DNA from: RGIG5612 sp045598285 | Lineage (GTDB): Bacteria; Bacillota; Clostridia; Lachnospirales; Lachnospiraceae | Direction of reading: 5' to 3' | DNA: 64,000 nt | Assembly (NCBI GenBank): GCA_045598285.1 | Contig: JAZLLU010000011.1 | Location: forward strand, 1 to 64,000 | Part shown: piece by piece, positions 1-7,628 of the stretch | Numbering within the stretch: the stretch's first letter is position 1 | How the letters are laid out: each line of letters begins with the position of its first letter | The notes under the pieces: generated by a model | The model's database searches: none | Told to the model about the DNA's origin: nothing | What the model saw: the letters and a program-made list of their open reading frames with translations, nothing else | Position numbers and translations under genes: made by a program

Positions 1-395
1 ATGTGTTCAGTTTAATAGCAGTTGTTTTATGTATCGTATTTGTAATTTGCAACTGGGGCAAATCTTATCCTGACCATGAAGTATTAGATACATTTCTCTG
101 CAATGCATATGCGTGGTTTGGAACACTGGGAGTACTTGCATGTATGAAAAAATGGGGTGGGGCTGAAAATACATTCTCAGCCTGGATGTCAAAGAAATCC
201 TGGGGACTTTACATATTTCATTATCTGCCGATTGCTGTAAGCGCGTGGTATTTAAAGTTATATGTTCCACATATGCCCGCTTTCATAGTATATACATTGG
301 TTACAATTTCAGCCTTTGCAGGTGCATTCCTACTAAATGAACTTGTTAGCCGTATTCCGTTCCTAAGCTGGTGCGTTTTAGGAATAAAAAAATAA
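1..395 (+). CDS. Acyltransferase-3 family membrane protein, C-terminal part
   Basis: Only the last 130 or so residues are in the window; the frame is open to the left edge and the true start lies outside. Four hydrophobic segments are visible, including a GLYIFHYLPI stretch that resembles the late transmembrane helices of acyltransferase family 3 (integral membrane O-acyltransferases that acetylate sugars or cell-wall glycans). The catalytic His and Arg of the family would be N-terminal and are not visible, so the substrate cannot be guessed. The gene ends 16 bases before the XRE/AbrB regulator, so the two may be cotranscribed. Family assignment is by pattern only. Confidence 0.6.
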   Translation, partial: VFSLIAVVLCIVFVICNWGKSYPDHEVLDTFLCNAYAWFGTLGVLACMKKWGGAENTFSAWMSKKSWGLYIFHYLPIAVSAWYLKLYVPHMPAFIVYTLVTISAFAGAFLLNELVSRIPFLSWCVLGIKK

Positions 396-411
396 TCACG
401 AGGTAATTCAC

Positions 412-840
412 ATGAGCTTTACGAAAAATTTAATTGAGTTAAGGAAATATCACAATTATTCTCAGGAAGAATTGGCTGAGATAATCGGTGTGTCCAGACA
501 GACTATGTCTAAATACGAAACAGGAGAGTCACTGCCAGATATTGAAAAATGTAAACTGCTGGCAGATGCCTTTGGCGTTACAGTAGATGATTTGATTTCA
601 TATGAGAAAGATGACTCTGATAATCTTGGTTTGGGTATTCCACCTAAAGGAAAACATATTTTTGGAATGGTTAAGGTTGGCGATAAGGGGCAGATTGTTA
701 TTCCGGCTAAGGCGCGAAAAATATTTGATATACAACCAGGGGACAATCTTATTGTACTTGGTGATGAGGGTCAGGGAATCGCGATTATTAAAGAGAAAGG
801 CCTTCTTAGCCTTTTGAATAATGCCAGAAAAAATAGATAG
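412..840 (+). CDS. XRE-family regulator with C-terminal AbrB/SpoVT-like domain
   Basis: The protein has 142 residues. Residues 6-60 form a Cro/C1-type helix-turn-helix (SQEELAEIIGVSRQTMSKYE). After a short linker, residues about 86-130 match an AbrB/SpoVT swapped-hairpin DNA-binding domain (VKVGDKGQIVIPAKAR). Both halves are DNA-binding folds, so this is probably a dimeric transcription factor. The start is supported by a GAGG site eleven bases upstream. It follows the acyltransferase closely and is followed by a tiny reading frame at 925-987. Regulators of this two-domain type are common in Clostridia beside membrane or transport genes; the target here is unknown. Confidence 0.85.
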   Translation: MSFTKNLIELRKYHNYSQEELAEIIGVSRQTMSKYETGESLPDIEKCKLLADAFGVTVDDLISYEKDDSDNLGLGIPPKGKHIFGMVKVGDKGQIVIPAKARKIFDIQPGDNLIVLGDEGQGIAIIKEKGLLSLLNNARKNR

Positions 841-924
841 GATACGTCGAAACTGTTTGGGTAAAGCTTGAAATTACAGTAAGATAATACATGCTTATAA
901 AGCAGAAAGGAGCATATATAAATC

Positions 925-987
925 ATGAAAGTAGATACTTTTGAGACAACAGATGGTTACTTTTTATTCAAAACAGTGTTTTTTTAA
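925..987 (+). pseudogene. Possible 20-residue gene remnant
   Basis: An AGAAAGGAGC ribosome-site-like sequence stands 11 bases before an ATG that opens a frame of only 20 codons, ending in VFF and running 24 bases into the 3' end of the convergent DtxR-family gene. A strong ribosome site in front of so short a frame suggests the 5' stub of a gene whose remainder was lost, or a small peptide. I do not recognise the sequence. Confidence 0.3.
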
Positions 988-1341
988 AATATTGAAAGTT
1001 TCCTCACTAATATCGTGTTCTATCCTGCAGGCGTCTTCTTTGGCGGTCGTCTCGCTTACACCTAGCTTAATCAGCCAATTTGATAACAGTGTATGACGTT
1101 CCAGAATTTTTTCTGCTATTGTCTTCCCTTCACCGGTTAATGAAATATAACCCACCTCATCCATAGTGATGAAACATTTTTCTCTGAGGTTTTTCATTGC
1201 AACACTGACGCTTGCTTTGGTATAGCCCAATTCACTTACAATGTCAATCGAACGTACCTTGCCATTTTTTTGACTGAGCATAAGGATGGTTTCTAAATAA
1301 TCCTCCATGGATTCTTCTGATTTATGTCTTATATAACTCAT
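964..1341 (-). CDS. DtxR/MntR-family metal-dependent repressor
   Basis: This is a short (125-residue) member of the DtxR/IdeR/MntR family. The N-terminal winged helix carries the family pattern SMEDYLETI followed by a recognition helix (LGYTKASVSVAMKNL), and the second domain holds metal-ligand candidates (ERHTLLSNWL, EDACRIEHDIS). There is no SH3-like third domain. I chose the ATG at 1341, preceded by GGAG, over the longer frame that begins at 1398, because family members begin near the MSYIRHKSEESMEDYLE stretch. It is transcribed divergently from feoA, so it most likely senses ferrous iron (or manganese) and represses the feo genes and itself through the GTTAG-N6-CTAAC sites found in the region. 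Confidence 0.9.
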   Translation of the reverse strand: MSYIRHKSEESMEDYLETILMLSQKNGKVRSIDIVSELGYTKASVSVAMKNLREKCFITMDEVGYISLTGEGKTIAEKILERHTLLSNWLIKLGVSETTAKEDACRIEHDISEETFNILKKHCFE

Positions 1342-1369
1342 ATAAATTACTCCGATCTCTTTTAAAACA

Positions 1370-1398
1370 AATATATCATAATTAGTTTGATAAAACAA
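1370..1398 (-). promoter_or_regulatory. Candidate promoter of the DtxR-family gene
   Basis: On the minus strand TTGTTT (1398-1393) is separated by 17 bases from TATATT (1375-1370), about 30 bases before the chosen start. A weak TTAG-type half site overlaps the spacer, which would allow autoregulation. Confidence 0.45.
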
Positions 1399-1422
1399 AT
1401 AGAATAAGAGCCATAATTAGTA

Positions 1423-1451
1423 TTGACAAACTGAGTTAGTCATATTAAACT
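1423..1451 (+). promoter_or_regulatory. feoA promoter overlapped by a DtxR-type half-palindrome
   Basis: A consensus -35 TTGACA (1423-1428) is followed after 17 bases by TAAACT (1446-1451), a weak -10. The -10 region coincides with the imperfect inverted repeat GTTAG-N6-TAAAC (1435-1450), so repressor bound there would block polymerase. Confidence 0.55.
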
Positions 1452-1458
1452 TACAAAT

Positions 1459-1495
1459 GGTTAGTTAAATCTAACATGATTAGAATAAACTAACA
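1459..1495 (+). promoter_or_regulatory. Two tandem DtxR-type operators before feoA
   Basis: Two inverted repeats of the same form lie side by side: GGTTAG-TTAAAT-CTAACA (1459-1476) and GATTAG-AATAAA-CTAACA (1478-1495). Their centres are 19 bases apart, about two helical turns, which would suit cooperative dimer binding. DtxR/IdeR sites are typically TTAG-rich 18-19 bp palindromes of this form. They are downstream of the promoter and just before the ribosome site of feoA. Confidence 0.7.
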
Positions 1496-1522
1496 CATGA
1501 ATTCAAAGGAGGGTGTTTTGCT

Positions 1523-1735
1523 ATGAATTTAACAGAAGCTAAAATCGGGAATGATGTAATCGTAAAGGATATATTGGCAGATGACGAGGAGCTAAAGAGT
1601 TTTTTATTCTCATTAGGGTGTTATAGCGGTGAGGCTGTTACAGTCATTTCCAAAAAACGTGGAGGATATGTATTATCGATAAAAGATGCCAGATATAACA
1701 TTGATGTAGATTTAGCGAAAACGATACAAATATAA
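1523..1735 (+). CDS. feoA: Ferrous iron transport protein FeoA
   Basis: This 70-residue protein is an SH3-like FeoA domain (MNLTEAKIGND, LFSLGCYSGEAVTVISKKRGGYVLSIKDARYNIDVDLAKTI written here in part). FeoA is a small cytosolic partner of the FeoB iron channel. The start has a strong AGGAGGG site. It lies first in the feo operon behind three DtxR-type sites, and a hairpin terminator separates it from feoB, so FeoA may be made in excess over FeoB. Confidence 0.93.
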   Translation: MNLTEAKIGNDVIVKDILADDEELKSFLFSLGCYSGEAVTVISKKRGGYVLSIKDARYNIDVDLAKTIQI

Positions 1736-1749
1736 TTCAAGAGCAAAAT

Positions 1750-1800
1750 TTGAATCGAAGGATTCATTTTTTTATAACAGAAGGTTAGGAATTACTAACC
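1750..1800 (+). promoter_or_regulatory. Second promoter and perfect DtxR-type operator before feoB
   Basis: TTGAAT (1750-1755) and TATAAC (1773-1778) are exactly 17 bases apart and overlap the hairpin. Five bases after them is a perfect palindrome GGTTAG-GAATTA-CTAACC (1783-1800), the best DtxR-type site in the region. feoB therefore seems to have its own iron-controlled start in addition to read-through. Confidence 0.55.
1751..1773 (+). terminator. Hairpin terminator/attenuator between feoA and feoB
   Basis: TGAATC-GAAG-GATTCA forms a perfect six-base stem with a four-base loop and is followed directly by seven T residues (1767-1773). It looks like a modest intrinsic terminator that would cut read-through from feoA into feoB. 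Confidence 0.6.
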
Positions 1801-1826
1801 GTAGATATGTTTGAGAGGAGACAGAA

Positions 1827-3824
1827 ATGAGAATTGCACTAACAGGAAATCCAAACAGTGGAAAGACCACGATGTATAATGCATTGACCGGTCGAAATGA
1901 AAAGATTGGTAACTGGGCAGGAGTTACAGTTGACAGAAAGGAAAGCAGTATAAAGAAGGCATATTACGATGGGGATAAGGAAATGATCGCTGTAGACCTC
2001 CCCGGAGCTTATTCGATGTCGCCATTTACATCAGAAGAAAGCATTACCAGTAGCTATGTAAAGAATGAAAATCCGGATGTGATTATTAACATTGTAGATG
2101 CCACAAATCTTAGCAGAAGCTTATTTTTCACAACGCAGCTTCTTGAGCTTGGCATTCCAATAGTAGTTGCGCTAAATAAAAGTGATGTGAATGAGAAGAA
2201 GGGAACCAAGATAGATAAGGAAAAGTTGTCTGAGAAACTTGGATGCCCGGTAGTAGAAACCGTATCAACTTCATCAAATGGTCTTAAGGAAGTAGTCGCT
2301 AAAGCTGTAGAGATGGCAGGCAGCAATCAGAAAGCTCCTTATTCTCAGGGAAATATTGATTTACATGAGAAATCCGAGGTTGAGAAAGCGGATAGAAAGA
2401 GATTTGATTTTGTAAATGGCATTGTTAAGGAAGTTGAGACCAGAAAGGTGTTTACAAAAGAAAAGAACGCAGGTGATAAACTTGATGCAGTTTTAACACA
2501 TCCGGTATCAGGCCTTGTTATTTTTGCAGGTATCATGTTTCTCGTATTTTATATCTCCCAGTCTACACTTGGAACCTGGATTGCAGACTGGTTAGTGGGG
2601 TGGATTGAAACCTTCCAGGGATGGGTAGGAGATAAAATGGCGGATGCCAATCCGTTGCTTTATGCTTTGCTGGTTGACGGCGTAATCGGTGGTGTGGGTG
2701 CTGTTGTCGGATTCCTTCCATTGGTTATGGTTATGTATTTCCTGATTGCACTTTTAGAGGATTGCGGCTATATGTCACGTGCAACAGTCGTGCTTGATCC
2801 TATCTTTAAGAGAGTGGGACTTTCAGGAAAGACGGTTATTCCTATGGTAATCGGTACCGGTTGTGGTATTCCGGCTATTATGGCTTGCAGAACCATCAGA
2901 AATGAAAGAGAAAGAAGAACCTCCGCAATGCTGGCAACCTATATGCCATGCGGAGCAAAGCTTCCTGTTATCGCACTTTTTGCAGGTGCATTTTTCTCTG
3001 ACGCAGCATGGGTTGGACCACTTATGTACTTTGTAGGAATCGCTCTGATTCTTCTCGGTGCATTGCTTGTAAAGGCAATCAATGGAATGAAATACAGAAA
3101 GTCATTCTTTATTATCGAACTTCCGGAATATAAAGTACCAAGCCTTAAATTTGCGATTGGATCCATGCTTGAGAGAGGTAAGGCATACATTATTAAAGCC
3201 GGAACCATTATTTTAGTATGTAATACAGTTGTTCAGATTATGCAGTCCTTTGATACACACTTCCAGGTGGTAGCAGAAGGAATGGAAAATACATCAATCC
3301 TTGCAGCGATTGCAACTCCTTTCTCCTATCTTTTGATTCCTGTTGTTGGATTTGCTGCATGGCAGTTAGCAGCCGCAGCTATTACAGGATTTATTGCAAA
3401 GGAAAATGTAGTAGGAACACTTGCGGTATGTTATGCAATCACAAACTTTATTGATACAGAAGAACTTGAGCTTGTGTCGGGCGGAAATGAAGTAGCTATG
3501 GTTATGGGACTTACCAAGGTGGCAGCACTTGCATATCTTATGTTTAATCTTTACACACCACCTTGCTTTGCTGCCATTGGCGCGCTCAATTCAGAACTTA
3601 AGAGCGGCAAGTGGTTAGTGGGTGCTATTTGCCTGCAGCTTGCAACAGGATTTACTGTGGGATTTTTGGTATATCAGGTTGGAACCTTTATTACTACCGG
3701 TAGCCTTGGTGCGGGATTTGCAGGCGGGCTTGTAGCAGTGCTTATTTTTGTAGCTGTTATTTCAGGGCTGATTGTAAAAGCAAATAGAGGACTTGTGAGT
3801 AATTATGCATTAAATAAGGCGTAG
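1827..3824 (+). CDS. feoB: Ferrous iron transporter FeoB
   Basis: FeoB is the inner-membrane ferrous iron permease with a cytosolic GTPase. The 665-residue product has G1 at residues 7-15 (GNPNSGKTT), G3 DLPG at 57-60 and G4 NKSD at 117-120, a helical GDI-like region to about residue 210, then the membrane core with the two conserved Gate-type segments containing GCGIPA and PCGAKLP. The length is typical for the shorter clostridial FeoB. The start has a GAGAGGAGA ribosome site. It is preceded by its own DtxR-type operator and followed by the small Cys-rich feo protein. Confidence 0.96.
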   Translation: MRIALTGNPNSGKTTMYNALTGRNEKIGNWAGVTVDRKESSIKKAYYDGDKEMIAVDLPGAYSMSPFTSEESITSSYVKNENPDVIINIVDATNLSRSLFFTTQLLELGIPIVVALNKSDVNEKKGTKIDKEKLSEKLGCPVVETVSTSSNGLKEVVAKAVEMAGSNQKAPYSQGNIDLHEKSEVEKADRKRFDFVNGIVKEVETRKVFTKEKNAGDKLDAVLTHPVSGLVIFAGIMFLVFYISQSTLGTWIADWLVGWIETFQGWVGDKMADANPLLYALLVDGVIGGVGAVVGFLPLVMVMYFLIALLEDCGYMSRATVVLDPIFKRVGLSGKTVIPMVIGTGCGIPAIMACRTIRNERERRTSAMLATYMPCGAKLPVIALFAGAFFSDAAWVGPLMYFVGIALILLGALLVKAINGMKYRKSFFIIELPEYKVPSLKFAIGSMLERGKAYIIKAGTIILVCNTVVQIMQSFDTHFQVVAEGMENTSILAAIATPFSYLLIPVVGFAAWQLAAAAITGFIAKENVVGTLAVCYAITNFIDTEELELVSGGNEVAMVMGLTKVAALAYLMFNLYTPPCFAAIGALNSELKSGKWLVGAICLQLATGFTVGFLVYQVGTFITTGSLGAGFAGGLVAVLIFVAVISGLIVKANRGLVSNYALNKA

Positions 3825-3848
3825 TAAATGGTCGCCAAAGGAGGAAAA

Positions 3849-3986
3849 ATGGAAAACATTATCATAGTAGCAATTCTGGTTATATTGGTAGGGTCAGCCG
3901 TATTTTATATATGGAAAGAAAAAAAGAAGGGCAAAAAATGCATCGGCTGCCCATATTCCACATCGGCATCCTGTCATTGCAAATAG
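3849..3986 (+). CDS. FeoB-associated Cys-rich membrane peptide
   Basis: A 45-residue product: one transmembrane helix (residues 4-22, ending FYIW), a basic run (KEKKKGKK) and a C-terminal CIGCPY..CHC cluster with four cysteines at 31, 34, 42 and 44. This is the layout of the FeoB-associated Cys-rich membrane proteins found right after feoB in Firmicutes, thought to take the place of FeoC or to bind iron or a cluster. An AAAGGAGG site precedes the ATG and the gap to feoB is 24 bases. Its stop codon lies within a 12-base tandem duplication. Confidence 0.85.
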   Translation: MENIIIVAILVILVGSAVFYIWKEKKKGKKCIGCPYSTSASCHCK

Positions 3987-4037
3987 TTCATCGGGTAGTT
4001 CATCGGGGACGCTCCTTGTGACAAAAGGAACGTCCCC
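3984..4037 (+). repeat. GGGGACG hairpin repeat with 12-base tandem duplication
   Basis: TAGTTCATCGGG occurs twice in tandem (3984-3995 and 3996-4007) and leads into a hairpin: GGGGACG-c-TCCTT, loop GTGACAA, AAGGA-a-CGTCCCC (4005-4037). The GTTCATCGGGGACG part recurs exactly at 21811-21824 and a GGGACGTCCC palindrome recurs at 4444-4453. The form suggests a small dispersed palindromic (REP-like) element. No transposase is in the window. Confidence 0.6.
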
Positions 4038-4219
4038 AAGATTGCATATATGAACAAGCTTTCAAATGTTCGCTTGACAAGAAGGAGGAGCTGTGTTTTA
4101 ATAAAATCGACTTGAGGGAGTAGGCGGCGCATAAGCGTGGCAAGCCAACATACTGGTCTTTGGAAGACCTGGTTTGTCTTAATTGTTGAGACTTGAGTAC
4201 GGCATAGCTGTACCCATAG

Positions 4220-4435
4220 TCTTTTTTTATTGGATGCAGCGATGCATCCACTGACTGGATGTTCCGCTATTTAGCCGATTTTATCGGTGCGATTATCAAG
4301 ACATATGTTTCTCCGAGAAGCTTTCTTTATACGATGGTACTGGTTTTTGTCAGCTACTTTGGTTCTCTTCTTTTGGTCAGACATAAGGTATCAAAAATAA
4401 ATATGGTAGAGAGCCTGAAAGATAACCGCGAGTAA
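4220..4435 (+). pseudogene. C-terminal remnant of an FtsX-type ABC permease
   Basis: From the last upstream stop codon the frame runs 71 codons without a plausible start and ends with a hydrophobic helix (SFLYTMVLVFVSYFGSLLLV) followed by RHKVSKINMVESLKDNRE. That ending is typical of FtsX/MacB-type ABC transporter permeases, whose last helix is followed by a K(I/L)NMVE(A/S)LK tail. Everything before the last helices is gone. It lies between two GGGACG-type repeats (4005-4037 and 4444-4453), so a deletion or insertion linked to the repeats may have removed the gene. Confidence 0.6.
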
Positions 4436-4443
4436 GTTTACCT

Positions 4444-4607
4444 GGGACGTCCCCAAAGGAGGCAGCACTCCTATGGAGATTCGCACCCCACCTTTAGCGA
4501 TTTGGTAAATGATGGGAAAGTATATAGAGTATGGCATTTATCGCGGCGAATTTCGACAAGTGGATGTGGTCGGCATCGTTGATAAAATTATAAAGATACG
4601 ATTCTAG
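4444..4607 (+). other. Intergenic scar with GGGACGTCCC repeat and short frame
   Basis: This stretch holds the palindrome GGGACGTCCC (4444-4453) and a 32-codon frame from ATG 4509 to TAG 4607 (starting MMGKYIEYGIYRGE) without a clear ribosome site. I do not recognise the frame; it may be another gene remnant. The rest of 3987-4629, apart from the hairpin and permease fragment, shows nothing I can assign. Confidence 0.3.
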
Positions 4608-4629
4608 GGTATTCAGAAAGAAGGGAAAA

Positions 4630-5328
4630 ATGCATAATTTAACGGAGCTACCGGCATGGGAGCGATTATTTAAAAAAATAGTGTGGCAGCAGCTAGGAGA
4701 GATAGAAGGAAAAAAGATTCTCGATTTTGGCAGCGGTGAAGGCATCACGGCCAATCATCTGGCAAAGAAAAATGAAGTCATGGCGATAGAACCTTCAAAA
4801 GAGATGCTGCAAAATGCATGGACAGATTTTGAGTATACTCAGATTATCGGTGATGTAAATGCGCTGACAGACTTGGAAGCTGAAACCTTTGATGTCATCA
4901 TCTGTCACAATGTACTTGAATATATTGATGAGAAAGCAGCAGTAATAAAAGAATTAGCCAGAGTGCTCAAAAAAGGCGGTATTTTATCAGTTGCCAAGCA
5001 TAACAGAGCAGGTCGAGTTTTGCAGATGGCGGTTTTGTTAGATGATTTTGAAAAAGCACATGCACTGCTTGACGGAGAAAACAGTACCGCATCCAAGTTT
5101 GGAGCAATCAAATATTATGAAGATGAAGATATCACGAATTGGGCGCCAAATCTAACCGTATCCGATCTATTTGGAATCCGAACATTTTGGGATTTGCAGC
5201 AAAATCAGGAAAAACATTCCGATGAAAAATGGCAGGAAGAAATGATACGACTGGAACAAAGAGTATCTCAGATTCCGCAATATAGAGATATTGCATTTTT
5301 CCACCATCTCATATTAATCAAAAAATAG
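4630..5328 (+). CDS. Class I SAM-dependent methyltransferase
   Basis: The 232-residue product has motif I of Rossmann methyltransferases at residues 31-39 (LDFGSGEGI), an acidic residue ending strand 2 (AIEPS), and the post-motif NVLEYIDEKAAVIKEL segment seen in the Methyltransf_11/UbiE-like group. The substrate is not evident; this group methylates small molecules, quinones or tRNA. An AGAAAGAAGGG site precedes the ATG. The next gene begins 24 bases downstream, so they may form an operon. Confidence 0.85.
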   Translation: MHNLTELPAWERLFKKIVWQQLGEIEGKKILDFGSGEGITANHLAKKNEVMAIEPSKEMLQNAWTDFEYTQIIGDVNALTDLEAETFDVIICHNVLEYIDEKAAVIKELARVLKKGGILSVAKHNRAGRVLQMAVLLDDFEKAHALLDGENSTASKFGAIKYYEDEDITNWAPNLTVSDLFGIRTFWDLQQNQEKHSDEKWQEEMIRLEQRVSQIPQYRDIAFFHHLILIKK

Positions 5329-5352
5329 AAAACGGTGTAAAGGAGAAGTAAA

Positions 5353-6795
5353 TTGCTAGCAGACTTTGAAACCAAAGAAAGTAAAGTAAATAAATGTTTA
5401 GTCGGAGTGATTTTCGTATTCTGCATTTGCATGTGCGTAGCTGTAATGATTATATTAAATCCCTATTTTATGACACGTTTTTTTACCGGAGGGGCTCAAA
5501 GCAGCCTGGAACTTTTAGAACAGTGGTATCAGATCGGATTGTACAACATGTATGCAATCGTTGGACCAGGTTTATTCTATTGCATCGTTGCCGTTGTTCT
5601 TACAGTCATTGCATCAAAAGATTACAAAGAATATGATGATGCCTGGATGGAAACATATGGATACAAGATTTTAAATTATATGAAATATCTGAGCGAGATG
5701 GAAGAAGAACCGGATGAAGATTTTGATTTTCTGGCAGAATTAGCAGCCATTGTTCCTGAAGAAAAAATAGAGCAACATAACATTCGCAGTAATCAGGTTA
5801 GCCGCGAAAAAGCGGTTGCATTCTGTCTTTTTCTTGTCTTTTTTGCTGTGATTGCCATTTTTCTTAAAGGAACTCCGATGATGGATGAAATGAAAAAAAT
5901 ACGGATGGATATAGAATGGATACAAAATGACAGATGTGAATCTGTTGAGGGATATCTGACTGAGTATAAAAAAGACAATAAGAGAATTCTATCCTTTATT
6001 TCTGAACCATTTGAAGACTGTAATAATTATAAAATGATAGAAGGATATGGTTCGAACACAAAACTGATTGTACCGACCTGCCTGAATTTTACATTGGATG
6101 AAAAGCATCTTTATGATATAGGGGCATCTGCGAGAGAAAATAGAGCCAAAGCGGCAATCTACCGGTATAAACGCACTCCGGCTTTCGGTTTGGTCGTTTC
6201 CATTGAAACACTTCCTCCATTAGAAATGGAAGAAGAATATCTGCCATTCCCAGAAAGCTTTCAGACAAAGGGATATACCAGGAGTAAAATGGATGTAAAT
6301 GATACCAGATGGGATTATAATGCAACCCATGCTGAATTTGAAAATGGAGGTATTTTAGATTTTACATGGTACGGAAGCTACGACCTTGGCAGAGCAATGG
6401 GGGAAGGTCAAAATTCCATCTTCTATACCAATCATGACATCAGCATAGAGCACCGCTTTCATGCCATGGTGGGATTTGATTATTTTGACGGCATTGTAGA
6501 GGGTGCAAAAAAAGAAGAAAAAGAGCACTGGATAGAGCAGACACAAAAGCTTTGCCCCTACAACGGCGGCAGCTATGACACCGTAGAAACAGAGCACAGC
6601 TTTCGGGTTGTCATGGAAGTAGAGGATGAGAAAATGCACGGAAAACTGTTGTTTCTATTTGATGAAGACGTAGAAAGAACAGGAGCCTTTATCTATCTTG
6701 AAACCTTGGATTCCTATCATCCTGAAAGAGTCGACAAAATCATAAACAGTATATCTTTGGTAAAGGACGTACCTGAGGACAGACCATATTTTTAA
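5353..6795 (+). CDS. Unrecognised membrane protein with large extracytoplasmic C-terminus
   Basis: I do not recognise a family. The 480-residue protein has hydrophobic helices at about 15-36, 67-87 and 154-172, a short acidic cytosolic stretch between the second and third (EEEPDEDFDF), and about 300 residues after the third helix that are rich in Tyr, Asp and Glu and have no visible enzyme motif. The start is TTG, supported by AAAGGAGAAG ten bases upstream. It follows the methyltransferase and is separated from the NfeD-like gene by a long hairpin. Confidence 0.7.
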   Translation: MLADFETKESKVNKCLVGVIFVFCICMCVAVMIILNPYFMTRFFTGGAQSSLELLEQWYQIGLYNMYAIVGPGLFYCIVAVVLTVIASKDYKEYDDAWMETYGYKILNYMKYLSEMEEEPDEDFDFLAELAAIVPEEKIEQHNIRSNQVSREKAVAFCLFLVFFAVIAIFLKGTPMMDEMKKIRMDIEWIQNDRCESVEGYLTEYKKDNKRILSFISEPFEDCNNYKMIEGYGSNTKLIVPTCLNFTLDEKHLYDIGASARENRAKAAIYRYKRTPAFGLVVSIETLPPLEMEEEYLPFPESFQTKGYTRSKMDVNDTRWDYNATHAEFENGGILDFTWYGSYDLGRAMGEGQNSIFYTNHDISIEHRFHAMVGFDYFDGIVEGAKKEEKEHWIEQTQKLCPYNGGSYDTVETEHSFRVVMEVEDEKMHGKLLFLFDEDVERTGAFIYLETLDSYHPERVDKIINSISLVKDVPEDRPYF

Positions 6796-6956
6796 AACGG
6801 ACGCGGGGATTGCCGAAGACGATGTGGAGTTAAAAAGGGGCTTCGCCAAGCAGAATAAAATACCATATCAGGGTCATGAACGGAGTGCGAAATATCAGTT
6901 GTATTTGGCATGTAAAACGGAAATAGATAAGCTTAATTTGATATGGATTTATTTGA

Positions 6957-7014
6957 CGAAAAGGCACGGTTTGTTTTATGATATTTTTATCAAAAAACAA
7001 ACCGTGCCTTTTCG
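6957..7014. terminator. 27-base near-perfect inverted repeat, likely bidirectional terminator
   Basis: Left arm 6957-6983 and right arm 6988-7014 are complementary at 26 of 27 positions around a TTTT loop. The core GGCACGGTTTG/CAAACCGTGCC is flanked by AAAA and TTTT, the layout of a two-way intrinsic terminator. It lies 36 bases before the NfeD-like gene. The preceding stretch 6796-6956 is open in one frame without a convincing start and I cannot assign it. Confidence 0.65.
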
Positions 7015-7049
7015 CATTTAACAGATAAAAGAAAGGTGGTGCATATCCA

Positions 7050-7577
7050 TTGAACGTGTACATAACGTGTATGATTTTGGGTCTGGCTTTCCCGATTATT
7101 TCTTTGGCATTTAATATTTTTGATTTTGCATTTGATGCCGTAGCAATCGATGCACTGGATTTGGATGTCGGAGATTTTGATATTTGCTTTTTGCCACTTT
7201 CGTTTAATGCCATTTGTTTGGCAGCAGTGGTATACGGAGGCGTCGGAATTATCTTGATTAACCGGCCGCCGCTTTTTAGGAACCTGATAGCCGGATTACT
7301 GGCCTATGTGGCAGCCGTTTTAATTCAGTCACTAATTAAATATTTAAAAAGACATTCTATGGATGCAGATGAGATTGGCAATTTAATCGGCAAGGAATGT
7401 ATCGTCAGCAACAGAATTCCAAAAGACGGATTCGGATCGATCGTTTTTAAAGAGGAAGGACGTGCAAACATCAGCATGCCGGCAAAAGCCGTCGATGAAA
7501 CAGAGTATAATCAGGATATGAAAGTTACCATAGAGTACATTAAGGATCATGTAGCCTTTGTAAAAAGTACTACATAG
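7050..7577 (+). CDS. NfeD-like membrane protein (YuaF type)
   Basis: The 175-residue product has hydrophobic segments near residues 3-22, 55-72 and 78-95 followed by a soluble domain of about 70 residues (IGKECIVSNRI..GFGSIVFKEEGR) that fits the OB-fold of short NfeD proteins such as YuaF. These sit beside flotillins and help organise functional membrane microdomains. The start is TTG with GAAAGGTGG nine bases upstream. The flotillin gene follows after 51 bases with an AAAAAGGAGG site, which supports the pairing. Confidence 0.8.
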   Translation: MNVYITCMILGLAFPIISLAFNIFDFAFDAVAIDALDLDVGDFDICFLPLSFNAICLAAVVYGGVGIILINRPPLFRNLIAGLLAYVAAVLIQSLIKYLKRHSMDADEIGNLIGKECIVSNRIPKDGFGSIVFKEEGRANISMPAKAVDETEYNQDMKVTIEYIKDHVAFVKSTT

Positions 7578-7628
7578 CCTTTATGATAAATAAACTAACA
7601 AACAAAAGTAAAAAGGAGGAACGGGAAA

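Noticed and set aside
6830..7213. Minus-strand frame of 127 codons before the NfeD-like gene
   Set aside because: It crosses the long hairpin and the start of the NfeD-like gene and has no family resemblance.
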